From assembly GCF_000016285.1 (NCBI RefSeq), contig NC_011981.1, positions 434,001-498,000 of the forward strand: DNA of 64,000 nucleotides, given 5' to 3'. The translations under genes were made by a program, and so were the position numbers. Under the pieces are notes generated by a model. That model ran no database searches, was not told where the DNA came from, and saw only the letters and a program-made list of their open reading frames with translations. Shown piece after piece: positions 9,674 to 18,512 of the stretch (positions are counted from its first letter, which is position 1; each line of letters begins with the position of its first letter). The stretch comes from Allorhizobium ampelinum S4 (GTDB taxonomy: Bacteria > Pseudomonadota > Alphaproteobacteria > Rhizobiales > Rhizobiaceae).

Positions 9674-10791
9674 TTGGTGGCAGCCTTCACAAGCACGAGA
9701 TCATTGTCGGACAGGAAGGAGCCCCCTGCTTCCACAATTTGTGCTTGAGCCTCAATCCCTGAAAGGATTTCAACCCGGCCGTTATTGCGTCGGCCAATGT
9801 CCACACGCAAGCGCGTAACCCGGTTATCGGCATTGACCCTGAAGACGTAATTGATGCCGTCACTATACACCAAAGCGGTTTCGGGCAGGGTGAGCGCGGG
9901 CGTGACGGCAAGCTCAATGGTGCCGGATTCGTAGAGGCCAACCCGGATATCGGGATCATTTGGAAGGGTCACATAGATTGTGCCGCGTCCCGTGTCATTG
10001 CTGACAATCGGGCTGACAAGGCGGACGGTGCCTTCAAAACTCTTGCCCGATGGATCATGGCCCGATGGATCATGGCCCGATTGATCATGAATGGTGGCCT
10101 TGGCACCGGGATGGATGCGCGGCAGCTGATAGGACGGAACTTCCGCCTGCCACTCAACTCGCCCTTGGCGCACGAGGCGAAACAGCTCGGTTCCGGCTGA
10201 AACCACATTGCCAAGATCGGCGGAACGCGATGAAACAATGCCGCTGTCGGGTGCTGTTATTGTTGTCTGCGAAAGCGTGATCTTGCTTGATTCAAGCGAG
10301 GCTTCATCAGACGCGAGATCGGCTGCGTCTGTCTGTTCGGTGATGTAATAGCCAAGGGTGTCCTGATCCGACAGCGCACCAGAACCCGTGACCTTTTTTG
10401 CCCGCACGCTATCGGCTTTCGCTTTGGCAAGCGTGGCCTTGGCAGAGGCGACAGCCGCTTCCTGCTTGTGCACATCGGCGATGGCGCTTGCATCCGACAA
10501 TCTCGCCAGCACATCGCCCTTCTGCACCACAGAGCCGATATCAACCAGAATATCCGTGATCTTTAAAGAGCCGGTTTCTGCGGCAACAATTGCTTCCTGC
10601 CACGCCGCCAACCAGCCGCTGACCGCAATCGTATCTGCCCATTGCAATGTTTGTGGTGTGGTAACGGACACTGTCAGCGCCGCAGACTGCGTGGTTTGCG
10701 CTTGATCGGTCTTGGAAAAGCCCATGGATGGCACGCCAAGACACGCCACCGACACAACAACCAACCCCGCACGGCGGAAAACTGAACTCAC
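9670..10791 (-). CDS. RND efflux periplasmic adaptor (membrane fusion protein)
   Basis: A 373-residue adaptor. An N-terminal signal region (GLVVVSVACLGVPSMGFS) is followed by a lipoyl-type half motif (GSLKITDILVDIGSVVQKGD), an alanine-rich alpha-hairpin of about residues 100-160, the second lipoyl half and a beta-barrel. The barrel carries an unusual loop, DQSGHDPSGHDPSG, encoded by a 15-base tandem repeat at 10045-10089. The gene overlaps the outer-membrane factor upstream and the pump downstream by 4 bases each, so the three are translated from one message. Confidence 0.93.
   Translation of the reverse strand: MSSVFRRAGLVVVSVACLGVPSMGFSKTDQAQTTQSAALTVSVTTPQTLQWADTIAVSGWLAAWQEAIVAAETGSLKITDILVDIGSVVQKGDVLARLSDASAIADVHKQEAAVASAKATLAKAKADSVRAKKVTGSGALSDQDTLGYYITEQTDAADLASDEASLESSKITLSQTTITAPDSGIVSSRSADLGNVVSAGTELFRLVRQGRVEWQAEVPSYQLPRIHPGAKATIHDQSGHDPSGHDPSGKSFEGTVRLVSPIVSNDTGRGTIYVTLPNDPDIRVGLYESGTIELAVTPALTLPETALVYSDGINYVFRVNADNRVTRLRVDIGRRNNGRVEILSGIEAQAQIVEAGGSFLSDNDLVLVKAATK
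10045..10089. repeat. 15-base tandem repeat, three copies, inside the RND adaptor gene
   Basis: The unit GCCCGATGGATCATG occurs three times head to tail at 10045-10059, 10060-10074 and 10075-10089; the third copy has one change (G to T). It is in frame and on the minus strand encodes a repeated five-residue unit of the form HDPSG. Copy-number change would lengthen or shorten the loop without breaking the frame. Confidence 0.9.
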
Positions 10792-12260
10792 TGTTTTACT
10801 CCTTTGGCATCTACGTCACTTGCCATCTCGCCGCCCGTTGCATTCGGGGTCCAGCCGCCGCCCATCGCCTTGTAAAGAGCGATCCAATCGCGCACGGCAT
10901 CGCGTTGATTTTCCACAAGCGTTAACTCGGCGGCCTGCAACTCGCGGCGCGCATCTTCGCGGTCAAGAACACTTGCCCCGCCCGCTTTCCAATTGGTGTC
11001 TATGGCTTTGAAATACGCCCGATAGTTCTTTGCCGCGACCACAGCATCACCAATCTGGCGCTCCGTGCTATCGACATTCACCATCGCCGTTTCCACGGCG
11101 TTGATGGCGGTCAGAACACCGGACTTGTAACTGGCAATGGCCGCCTTATAGGCCGCTTCCTTATATTTGACGGTGGCGCGAAGTGATCCCCCGTCAAAAA
11201 TCGGGATTGAAACCGCTGGCCCAAACGACCATGGCAAGCTTGTGCCACTGGATGTCGAATGGCTCGCCGTCAGCGTGCCGCTGAGAGAAAAGCTTGGGTA
11301 AAGATCGGCTTTGGCGGTTGCGACATCGGCAAGCGAGGCGGCGGCTTCTTTTTCCAGCGCATTCACATCCGGTCTTTGCCGGATAACATTGGCCGGAATT
11401 GCATCAACGGACAGTTTCGCAGGGCGCGGTATTTTCGACGAGCTTTTATTGAGAATATCGCGCACTTTGTCTTCATCAACAGCAACGAGTTCGGTAATCG
11501 ATTTGATCAGAACCTCGCAATCCGCCACCTGTGACTTCAGGGACGAAGACGTGCTCGCCGCACTTGCTTTGATCAGGGCCAGATCGGAACTCGATTTCAA
11601 TCCGGATGCGGTGGAAACCTCTGTCGCCTTGACCGTCTGTTGTTGAGAAACCAGCTCGGCTGCATAAATGCCCTGCAACTGCCGACATCCCTTGTATTGC
11701 ACGTAATCATCGGCAACCTCAGCGGCAAGCGTTACGCGGGCATCATACCAGTCCGCCGTTTCCTCGGCGACGCGCTGGCGGGCGGCCTCGACGGTGTTGC
11801 GTGTCTTGCCGAAAAAATCCAGCTCCCAAGATGCATCCAGCTCTCCGGTGCCCGTGGTGGAGGGGGCCACGCGATTGGCTTTCGATCCCCGCGTTCCAGA
11901 ACGGTCATAGGATCCAGAACCGGTCAGGGATGGGAAATAGTCCGCCTTTGATGAGGCCAAGGTGGCGCGGGCTTCTTCAATCTCGGCAACTGCGGATTCA
12001 AGGGTGGGGCTGTTGGCTTCGGCGGTGCGCAAAAGCTCTGAGAGGGCAGGATCATTAAAGGTGTTCCACCAATCAACCAGCTGTGCGGTGCTGCCCGAAT
12101 GCGGCAACGTCGCATGCCAGCGGTTTGCCAATTTGGAAATATCCACATTTGACTGGGTCACCGCCACGCAGGCCGACAAGGGTACAACAATCAGACTGAG
12201 CCACCATTTGCCATGCAGCTTATTGTTCGGTTGAAGTGCATTGTCATGTGCTGGCGTCAT
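10788..12260 (-). CDS. RND efflux outer-membrane factor lipoprotein (NodT/OprM family)
   Basis: A 490-residue TolC-like outer-membrane channel. The start chosen (ATG 12260) gives a lipoprotein signal ending in the lipobox LSAC (WWLSLIVVPLSAC). A longer form from TTG 12296 would add 12 residues and is less likely. The two repeated OEP domains are visible, each with alanine-rich helices (for example SALVAEIEEARATLASSKADY-like segments and YKEAAYKAAIASYKSGVL). It is the first gene of the efflux operon, divergent from the two-component regulator at 12416, which probably controls it. Confidence 0.93.
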   Translation of the reverse strand: MTPAHDNALQPNNKLHGKWWLSLIVVPLSACVAVTQSNVDISKLANRWHATLPHSGSTAQLVDWWNTFNDPALSELLRTAEANSPTLESAVAEIEEARATLASSKADYFPSLTGSGSYDRSGTRGSKANRVAPSTTGTGELDASWELDFFGKTRNTVEAARQRVAEETADWYDARVTLAAEVADDYVQYKGCRQLQGIYAAELVSQQQTVKATEVSTASGLKSSSDLALIKASAASTSSSLKSQVADCEVLIKSITELVAVDEDKVRDILNKSSSKIPRPAKLSVDAIPANVIRQRPDVNALEKEAAASLADVATAKADLYPSFSLSGTLTASHSTSSGTSLPWSFGPAVSIPIFDGGSLRATVKYKEAAYKAAIASYKSGVLTAINAVETAMVNVDSTERQIGDAVVAAKNYRAYFKAIDTNWKAGGASVLDREDARRELQAAELTLVENQRDAVRDWIALYKAMGGGWTPNATGGEMASDVDAKGVKQ

Positions 12261-12334
12261 CAGATCCGGCCCTGGTTTCGCAATCGTCCGGACCAATCTT
12301 TAAAGATGTGAATGTTAAGTGCCGTCAGGGATGT

Positions 12335-12351
12335 GTAAAATTGGGTAAAAT
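12335..12351. promoter_or_regulatory. Candidate response-regulator operator in the divergent efflux/regulator promoter region
   Basis: The 155-base gap between the efflux operon and the regulator gene contains GTAAAAT at 12335-12341 and again at 12345-12351. The 10-base period (one helical turn) is the spacing typical of sites bound by OmpR-type regulators. The link to the regulator at 12416 is inference. Confidence 0.4.
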
Positions 12352-12415
12352 AACACTTGCTAGCCGTGCGGCCGGTTTATCCTGTCCTTTATAAGTTCAA
12401 TGGCAGACCAGATCG

Positions 12416-13102
12416 ATGACCAATGTCCTCTTGATTGACGATGACACGGAGCTGACCACGATTCTGAGTGAGTACCTGACAGGGGAGGGTTTCACGGTAT
12501 TCGCAGTGGTCAATGGCAAGCAGGGACTGGCCGAGATCGCTGCCCGCAGGATCGATATGGTCGTCCTTGATATCATGATGCCGCAAATGAACGGAATTGA
12601 TGTTCTGCAGCGGATACGCCGTGTCAGCGAGGTCCCCGTCCTCATGCTCACCGCCCGTGGCGATGACGTAGACCGCATTTCCGGCCTCAACCTGGGTGCC
12701 GATGATTATGTGGCGAAACCCTGTTCATCCGGTGAGCTTGTGGCCCGACTACGCGCTATCCTCAGGCGCGTTGGACCAGACAAGGATGTCGAGACTGAGC
12801 AATTACGATCCGGCGATCTGGTTCTGAACCCGGCCAACAGAACTGCGGAATGGCGAGGCCTGCCGTTTGAACTGACAGGAACGGAATTTATCCTGCTTGA
12901 AGTCCTGGTGCGCAATGCGGGACAGCTGATTTCAAGGCAGTTTATCTCAAAGCAGGCATTTGGCCGTCCGCTCGTCGCCTTTGACCGGCGTATCGACGTC
13001 CACATCAGCAGCGTGCGGCAGAAACTGGGCCGACGCGAGGACGGGCAGTCCTGGATCCAGTCCGTTCGCGGGCAGGGTTATCAACTCATCCGGGATGTTT
13101 GA
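12416..13102 (+). CDS. OmpR-family response regulator
   Basis: A 228-residue two-domain regulator. The receiver has the acidic pair in LIDDDTELT, the phospho-acceptor Asp in MVVLDIMMPQM near residue 52, a Thr in MLTARGDD and the Lys in YVAKPCSSGEL. The C-terminal winged helix ends with the usual VRGQGYQLI. It is divergent from the RND operon and overlaps the kinase gene by one base (TGATG). The most likely regulon is therefore the efflux operon and itself, in CpxR/BaeR-like fashion. Confidence 0.96.
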   Translation: MTNVLLIDDDTELTTILSEYLTGEGFTVFAVVNGKQGLAEIAARRIDMVVLDIMMPQMNGIDVLQRIRRVSEVPVLMLTARGDDVDRISGLNLGADDYVAKPCSSGELVARLRAILRRVGPDKDVETEQLRSGDLVLNPANRTAEWRGLPFELTGTEFILLEVLVRNAGQLISRQFISKQAFGRPLVAFDRRIDVHISSVRQKLGRREDGQSWIQSVRGQGYQLIRDV

Positions 13103-14373
13103 TGACAAGGCTTTTCCGAAAATTCTTCATTTTCGTCTGGCTGGCGATGACCGTGTCCATTGTTGGCATCATTTCATTGGATAGGGTCTTCCATCTGTTT
13201 CCGCTGAAAAGCGAGAGGCAGCAAGAACGCATCTCGTTTGTCTTGCAGACCATAGGGGAAGTGCTTGAGCAAAAAGGCTTGGTCGAGGCCGGTAAGTTTG
13301 CACAGGCTTGGGTCACTTTCGCAAATCCGGTGATTGTTAGTATTTCGTCCGTGCCGAATCTTCAATGCGCAACGGGTAACGACGAGACCCTGACCATTTA
13401 CCGCCATCACGACGGCGCTTGTTTCCGTCTTTCCAGTCAACTCAGACATTATAATTTCATCGAGGACGCGCTTCCAGATGCTTTGCCCTGGATCGCCACA
13501 GTTATTGCCAGTACGTTATCGGCCCTTTGGATCACGCGCTATCTGGTCGGTCCTGTGGCCAAGCTCAGAAACGGGCTCAGTGCCTTGGCGAAAGGCGATT
13601 TTCACACCAGAATCGGTGGCAATTTCGGCAAAGGCCAGGATGAAATCACGGCGCTGGCAATGGATTTCGATGTGACAGCCGCACGCTTGCAGGAATTGCA
13701 GGAAGCGCAACAACGGCTCTTTCATGATGTCTCCCATGAACTCCGCTCGCCACTCTCGAGATTACAGGCCGTTTTGGGCATGCTGGACAAGAATCCGGGC
13801 CGCATCGATATGATCGCCTCGCGTATGGGGCGGGAAGTCATGCGGCTCGACGCCCTTGTCGACGAGATCCTGACGCTGGCACGCATAAGCTCGCCGGAAC
13901 ATGCACCGCCAGAACGCCAGACTATTGATCTCATTGATCTGATAACCCGGATTGTCGATGACGCCTGCTTTGAAGGGCAGGATCGGGGGGTCGATGTGAC
14001 CTATAGCGGCTGCGACAGTTTTATCGCAACATTGAACGGAGAACTCATCTACCGGGCTATAGAGAATGTTGTTCGAAACGCAGTCAAATTTACAACGGAC
14101 GATTCGACCGTTGCCGTGACGGCGCAGGCGTTTCGGGATGTCCTGTCGATCAGCGTCACAGACAATGGCCCCGGCGTTCCCGCTTGCGATCTAGAGAGGA
14201 TCTTTCTACCGTTTTCCCGATCCGAAATAGGTGAAACCGCGAAGGGTCACGGGCTTGGCCTTGCCATTACGCGCAAAGCCCTCGAACTGCATCATGGCAG
14301 TGCAGTTGCCAGCCTTACACAAGAAGGTCATCTTTTGATGACGCTGAAAGTGCCAGCTTCTCCTGGCTTATGA
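13102..14373 (+). CDS. Sensor histidine kinase
   Basis: A 423-residue membrane kinase. A first transmembrane helix lies at about residues 8-28, then a short periplasmic sensor of about 100 residues, a second helix at about 132-150, HAMP, and HisKA with the phospho-acceptor His in LFHDVSHELRSPLSRLQ. HATPase_c has the N box (IENVVRNAVKFT), G1 (VTDNGPGVP) and G2 (GHGLGLAI). The ATG at 13102 is used because the TTG three bases earlier lies inside the stop region of the regulator. It forms the cognate pair with the regulator at 12416. Confidence 0.94.
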   Translation: MTRLFRKFFIFVWLAMTVSIVGIISLDRVFHLFPLKSERQQERISFVLQTIGEVLEQKGLVEAGKFAQAWVTFANPVIVSISSVPNLQCATGNDETLTIYRHHDGACFRLSSQLRHYNFIEDALPDALPWIATVIASTLSALWITRYLVGPVAKLRNGLSALAKGDFHTRIGGNFGKGQDEITALAMDFDVTAARLQELQEAQQRLFHDVSHELRSPLSRLQAVLGMLDKNPGRIDMIASRMGREVMRLDALVDEILTLARISSPEHAPPERQTIDLIDLITRIVDDACFEGQDRGVDVTYSGCDSFIATLNGELIYRAIENVVRNAVKFTTDDSTVAVTAQAFRDVLSISVTDNGPGVPACDLERIFLPFSRSEIGETAKGHGLGLAITRKALELHHGSAVASLTQEGHLLMTLKVPASPGL

Positions 14374-14417
14374 AACAGCACCGAAGACTGGGTCTGACTC
14401 ATATGTGGAACGGCCCG

Positions 14418-15306
14418 GGGCTTGTCGCAAAGATTTTCGTGGGTCTCGATTATCCCCTAAACGGTGTGTATTTATACTTTGTTAACCTTTTGCAGTCCGA
14501 AGAGGCGCGCAAGCAGATCGTTCTGGTCGTTGACGGTCCAGCCGCCGGAATAGCCGAAGCCTTTCCTCAACCACAGCATTGCCTCGAAACCCGCGATGGT
14601 TCGCCGCGCAGTGTTGAATGACTGGACCCCGCCGATCTTCGGCATGTTCTTCTTCAGCCGTAAGTGGTCGCTTTCGATGCCTTGTTGGAGATGCTTGGTG
14701 GCATAGTGCACAGGGTCTGGATGCAACAGCCCGCTATCGACCGATGTTTTGATCGCCGACGGAAACGTATTGGCGGCCATCCGTGCCGATCTTATTCGGC
14801 GACAACAAGGGCTCGTTCTTCAGCATGTTGCAGAAGAACCGCTTGGCGGCATCAAGATCGCGCTTTGCCGTCAGCAGGAAGTCGACGGGATTGCCGTGCT
14901 TGTCGATTGCGCGATCACGTATCGCCACTTGCCGCGGATCTTGACGTAGGTCTCATCGACGCGAAACGAGCTGCAATGTGGCCGACGAAACTGATGTAAC
15001 CGCTTCTCGATCATCGGTGCGTAGGCCAGAACCCAGCGGTTGATTGTGCTATGGTCAATCTCGAAACCGCGTTCCCGGAACATTTCCTCCAAATCGCGAT
15101 AGCTAAGCGGATAACGTAAATACCAAGGCAACCGCCTGCACGATCAGCCACGCCTCAAAATGGCGTCCCTTGAAATCGTCTTTCGATTGGCGTTTCAGCT
15201 TCTCGGTAATGGCATTCAGACCATCGGTACGCTCCGCAACAATTGGAGCGGAATTTCTCTTCCGATGGTCAACATACCGTTAACCGAAAAAATTTGCGAC
15301 AAGCCC
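14418..15306. mobile_element. Degenerate IS6-family insertion sequence (889 bp)
   Basis: Both ends carry the perfect 14-base inverted repeat GGGCTTGTCGCAAA (left at 14418, right as its complement ending at 15306). Between them are pieces of an IS6-type transposase on the minus strand in several frames. The element sits inside another remnant: the sequence just right of it encodes the first residues of an IS5-type transposase. A six-base CGGCCC lies at 14411-14416 and again at 15306-15311, possibly a damaged target duplication. Confidence 0.85.
14472..15180 (-). pseudogene. IS6-family transposase, broken by frameshifts
   Basis: Consecutive fragments read in different frames: DFKGRHFEAW near 15175, then YLRYPLSYRDLEEMFRERG to VDETYVKIRGKWRYV (15131-14900), then LTAKRDLDAAKRFF, then KNMPKIGGVQSFNTARRTIAGFEAM down to 14472. 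The first Asp of the DDE triad (in VDETYVK) is present. At least three frameshifts (near 15134, 14920 and 14780) and missing pieces in the middle mean no functional transposase is made. Confidence 0.85.
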
Positions 15307-15353
15307 GGCCCAATGACCGCCCATTCTTCGTCGCTCAATTCATGACGGCGCAT
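15306..15353 (-). pseudogene. N-terminal fragment of IS5-type transposase
   Basis: From ATG at 15353 the minus strand reads MRRHELSDEEWAVIGP, the usual opening of IS5-family (IS427-group) transposases, and then runs into the end of the IS6 element. The rest of the gene is not found on the other side of the IS6 copy, so the host element was also deleted. CTGGGTC-T/A-GACT occurs on both sides (about 14387 and 15460) and may mark the outer limits of the older element. Confidence 0.65.
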
Positions 15354-15355
15354 GG

Positions 15356-15377
15356 CAATCTCCTTTCAAGGAGATTG
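15356..15377. promoter_or_regulatory. Perfect hairpin covering the ribosome site of the IS5-type transposase
   Basis: CAATCTCCTT and AAGGAGATTG form 10-base perfect arms around a two-base centre. On the minus strand the Shine-Dalgarno AAGGAG lies inside the 3' arm, immediately before the transposase ATG at 15353. Such hairpins keep read-through transcripts from being translated in several IS families. The gap 15378-15506 that follows holds nothing else recognised. Confidence 0.5.
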
Positions 15378-15506
15378 AATCACATACCGTAAACAAGATG
15401 AACCCCGTTTATGGCGACACTGCCTAGTAGAGCGTGGATCGTGGCGAAGTTACAAACTGGGTCAGACTCTGCCGATAATCAACTGCTATATCCTGAGAAC
15501 TTACAC

Positions 15507-16397
15507 CTAGTACACTTTCAAGGCACGTGACATGAAGTCGATGAAAAGACGTGTGCGCCGTGGCAGGAAATTGCTCTGCGGGTACATGGCATATATCGTC
15601 AGCGGTTCCATGGTCCAGTCGGAGAGCAGTTCCACCAAGCGTCCTTCCGCAAGCTCTCGGGACACATAGGGGCGCGGGATACGAGCAATGCCCATGCCTG
15701 CCACGGTCAGCGATTTGATCGCCTCGCTACAATTCGATTTATGCTGAGCACGGACGCTAACATAGCAACTTTCCCCCTGAGCGGAAAAGCGCCATTTCTG
15801 GTCGCCGATATTGGCACCGTGTACCACGAGCTGATGATCCTCTAGATCCTTCGGGCTTTTGAGGCTTTGCGACTTCTGCACATAACTGGGCGCTGCGCAT
15901 ATGGCATAGGTCACCGAGCCGATGCAGCGCGACATCAGCGTCGAATCCTCCAGGCGTTGACTGGCCCGCACAGCCACGTCGAAATTTCCCTCAACAAGTT
16001 GCTGCTTCTCTTCGCTGAGGCAAAGATCCAGCGAACATTCGGGGTTTTCCTCATTGAACTGCGGAAGGACCGGAAGGATCAGATGCAGTCCCAATGTCAC
16101 AGGCATGGTCACGCGCAAGGTCCCGCGAAGCTCTGCCCCGCTCTGGCTGGCAACTTCATCGGCTTGTTCGTGACGCCATAAAAGCTCGCTCACAATCTGG
16201 TAATATCGCGATCCTGCCTCGCTGGGCATGACACCGCGCGTGGTGCGATTGACCAAGGTCACCCCAACATGGGCCTCAAGCTCGCGAATATTCTTGCTGA
16301 TCGCGGGACGAGAGAGTCCAATATTATTTCCAGCTTTAGTAAAGCTTCGAGCTTCGATAACTGCGCAAAATACTTTCAACGCGGTGAATCGATCCAT
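15507..16397 (-). CDS. LysR-family transcriptional regulator
   Basis: A 296-residue regulator of normal length. The N-terminal winged helix-turn-helix (FTALKVFCAVIEARSFTKAG, then SRPAISKNIRELEAHVG) is followed by a type 2 periplasmic-binding-like effector domain with the usual GTLRVTMP junction near residue 90. It resembles the CrgA/PtrR-type subgroup that often controls a divergent oxidoreductase or exporter. Here the divergent side holds only pseudogenes, so its target may be lost. It is the one clearly intact gene between two IS-rich stretches. Confidence 0.9.
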   Translation of the reverse strand: MDRFTALKVFCAVIEARSFTKAGNNIGLSRPAISKNIRELEAHVGVTLVNRTTRGVMPSEAGSRYYQIVSELLWRHEQADEVASQSGAELRGTLRVTMPVTLGLHLILPVLPQFNEENPECSLDLCLSEEKQQLVEGNFDVAVRASQRLEDSTLMSRCIGSVTYAICAAPSYVQKSQSLKSPKDLEDHQLVVHGANIGDQKWRFSAQGESCYVSVRAQHKSNCSEAIKSLTVAGMGIARIPRPYVSRELAEGRLVELLSDWTMEPLTIYAMYPQSNFLPRRTRLFIDFMSRALKVY

Positions 16398-16529
16398 TAA
16401 CGCATTCCTTGAAAATCTTTATTTTTAAATACAACAGAAAATTTGTTGTGTAATACCATATTTCTGAGTCGATGAAAGTCTGCTCCGGCAGATGTAAACA
16501 GTGATTTGCTGACAGACGCTTGTAAACTA

Positions 16530-17160
16530 ACCGATTTCACAGATGTTGGTGAGAGGCCAAAACACCGAGCTACAGAGCCGTATTCCAAGATCTTTGGAGG
16601 TGCGGGAAATATGCCAAAGGCGCTGGATCCCACCACCGGCCACTGCGATAAGGTGATGGTCGTCGGCAGGACACCAGCTTCCCGACACAGCGAATTCTGG
16701 CGACCTGGCCTGGAAGCCGTCCTCACTGGCGCACATCTGCAATAGCCGTGGATCCAAGGCAAAGGCCGTTCTCTGGGCCTTAGCGTGGCTTCGATGGCGG
16801 TCCAGTATTGCAGCGCCGACAGTCCGGCGGGAAGCGGCGCAAGATTCGGAAGAACGTCGCCCCACCCAGCCCGGGCGGGCATCTGTTCGATATCGAGCCC
16901 CACAGGAGCCATCCGGTCCAGGGCTAGCCTGACCCAAGCGCTGCAGTGGCTGAGACTGAAATGCACATCGCTGTCGCGCAAGAACGGAACGTTTCAGCAG
17001 ATGCGCGGCTTCGAACCGCCTCTGATCAAGCGCGGAGCGGAAATGGCCCAGACGATGAAGCTCTTCTGAGGAAAGCCAGTCGCGTGAAAAGCGACAGTCT
17101 GCGACGACATCATGCGGGGCCGCTATGATCACCGTTCGCGGTGAACGCGTTGAAGGGGGA
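16530..17160 (-). pseudogene. Sfp-type 4'-phosphopantetheinyl transferase relic
   Basis: The minus strand encodes, in order, SRDWLSSEELHRLGHF and FEAAHLLKRSVLA in one frame (about 17090-17000). It then encodes VHFSLSHCSAWVRLAL, PVGLDIEQMP and YWTAIEAT in a second frame (16965-16790), and afterwards FALDPRLLQM and AVSGSWCP in the first frame again. These are the family signatures: the SLSH block, the Mg-binding G-DIE and the WT-EA block. Two compensating frameshifts near 17000 and 16795 break the protein. It would have activated carrier proteins for polyketide, peptide or siderophore synthesis. Confidence 0.65.
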
Positions 17161-17204
17161 CATATCATCGGAATCGAAGCTTGAAGACGCTTCAGCTTCT
17201 GCAT

Positions 17205-17570
17205 TGGTCCTACCATCCGACCGTAAGGCGCTGCCCCGCTTTCGCACGAAGCTCTAAGGTCCAGCATGGCGACAGCGAAATCGGCACAAGAGATGAGTGA
17301 AACCCCGTCCTCCTGGGTCCTCAGCGTATCGCGGCCAAGCGCATAGCGTCCGGTGCGTCGCTCCTCGGTCAGAAGCGCCGCCGGACGCAAGCAAATCCAG
17401 TCCATACCGTCGCTCTCGCTCAAAAGATGGTCCTGCCGGTCGCAGGCTTCGGCTATCGGGCGAAAAACCTAGCCTCGGGCAGAAATCCGGGCGCTGATAA
17501 AACCGTATGACCGCGACCATCTGCCAAATAAAGCGGCGCTGCGCCGCCGTTCAGATAAAGGCGCTTTTTG
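17205..17570 (-). pseudogene. NAD(P)-binding (SDR-a5/NmrA-like) oxidoreductase relic, C-terminal half
   Basis: The frame at about 17570-17455 reads GGAAPLYLADGRGHTVLSAPGFLPEA in part, resembling the glycine-rich middle of atypical SDR proteins. The frame at 17423-17215 reads WICLRPAALLTEERRTGRYALG and ISCADFAVAMLD, the usual end of that family. The two parts are in different frames and the N-terminal nucleotide-binding half is absent. It probably lost its 5' half when the IS6 element at 17629 inserted or recombined. Confidence 0.55.
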
Positions 17571-17598
17571 GCTTTTCCCACCGCCTTTATGCATAATT

Positions 17599-17622
17599 CC
17601 TTAAATCGGAATCGATTTAAGG
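17599..17622. repeat. Palindromic intergenic repeat next to IS6 element
   Basis: CCTTAAATCG and CGATTTAAGG form 10-base perfect inverted arms around GAAT. The type is reminiscent of AT-rich palindromes near promoters in rhizobial genomes. It lies 6 bases before the left end of the IS6 copy. Confidence 0.5.
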
Positions 17623-17628
17623 TGAAAA

Positions 17629-18512
17629 GGCTCTGTTGCAAAGATTTCAACCGGCGAGGGACTTCCAGTGTTCTCTGCTGTTAAGCGGTGTGAGCTTGGA
17701 GATTCTGGGCGAGCAGAGCTGCGGCTTCAGTCAGAGCGCTTGGTCCAAGTCCGAAAGCCCGTTCAACGATGCGGGCCTCTCCGCGGATGTCTTTTGTAAG
17801 GTTGAAAATAGCCGCTTGACCCTTGCGTAACGCCCGCATGACCTCGAAACCTTTAATCGTCGCATAGGCCGTTTTCAGCGTCTTGAACCCTCTCACTGGC
17901 TTTATCAGTTGTTTCAACTTGCCGTGATCGGCTTCAACGACATTGTTCAGGTATTTGACCTGTCGATGCACAAGCTCATCGGGACATTTGCCTTCAGCTT
18001 TCAATTGCGCGATGGCAATTCCATAGGTTGGGGCTTTGTCAGTGTTGATAACTCTTGGCTTTTCCCAGTCTTTCAGACCATTCAGAGCCTTGCCGAGAAA
18101 GCGCTTGGCCGCTTTGGCATTGCGCGTCGGTGACAGATAGAAGTCGATCGTGTTCCCGAACTTGTCAACGGCGCGGTACAAGTATGTCCATTTGCCACGA
18201 ACCTTCACATAGGTTTCATCGACCCGCGAGCTCGTTGATTGGGGCCGCCGCCAGTGCCAACGCAGCCGCTTCTCGATTTCCGGTGCATATTTCTGGACCC
18301 AGCGATAAATCGTGGAATGATCAACGGCGACGCCCCGTTCGCCCATCATTTGCTCAAGGTCGCGGTAGCTCACCCCATAGCGGCAATACCAGCGAACTGC
18401 CCACAAGATCACCTCGCCCTGAAAATGACGCCACTTGAAATCGCTCATCAAAAGTCTCGCTGAAAACTATCTCCCCTATTTCCAGCACAAACGGAATCTT
18501 TGCAACAGAGCC
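17629..18512. mobile_element. Intact-looking IS6-family insertion sequence (884 bp)
   Basis: The ends are GGCTCTGTTGCAAAGATTT on the left and the complement of GGCTCTGTTGCAAAGATTC on the right, typical IS6-family termini. The single internal gene is an uninterrupted transposase. The 8 bases outside each end (GGTGAAAA and TTCGCGGC) do not match, so this copy did not arise here by simple insertion; a deletion or recombination between two copies is likely. Confidence 0.93.
17681..18448 (-). CDS. IS6-family transposase
   Basis: A 255-residue DDE transposase of full length. It has SDFKWRHFQGEVILWAVRWY at the start, a helix-turn-helix (VSYRDLEQMMGERGVAVDHS), and the catalytic Asp in SSRVDETYVKVRGKW. 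The second Asp is in VINTDKAPTYG and the Glu in NNVVEADHGKLK. It closely resembles the IS6100/IS1006 branch. The ATG at 18448 is preferred to a TTG three bases upstream. It is the only transposase in the window that looks functional. Confidence 0.95.
   Translation of the reverse strand: MSDFKWRHFQGEVILWAVRWYCRYGVSYRDLEQMMGERGVAVDHSTIYRWVQKYAPEIEKRLRWHWRRPQSTSSRVDETYVKVRGKWTYLYRAVDKFGNTIDFYLSPTRNAKAAKRFLGKALNGLKDWEKPRVINTDKAPTYGIAIAQLKAEGKCPDELVHRQVKYLNNVVEADHGKLKQLIKPVRGFKTLKTAYATIKGFEVMRALRKGQAAIFNLTKDIRGEARIVERAFGLGPSALTEAAALLAQNLQAHTA

Noticed and set aside
10045..10089. CRISPR array
   Set aside because: Only a 15-base tandem repeat without spacers, in frame within a gene.
14370..14621. 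Open frame of 83 codons after the sensor kinase gene
   Set aside because: It runs across the IS6 left end and is antisense to the transposase relic; no coding signal of its own.
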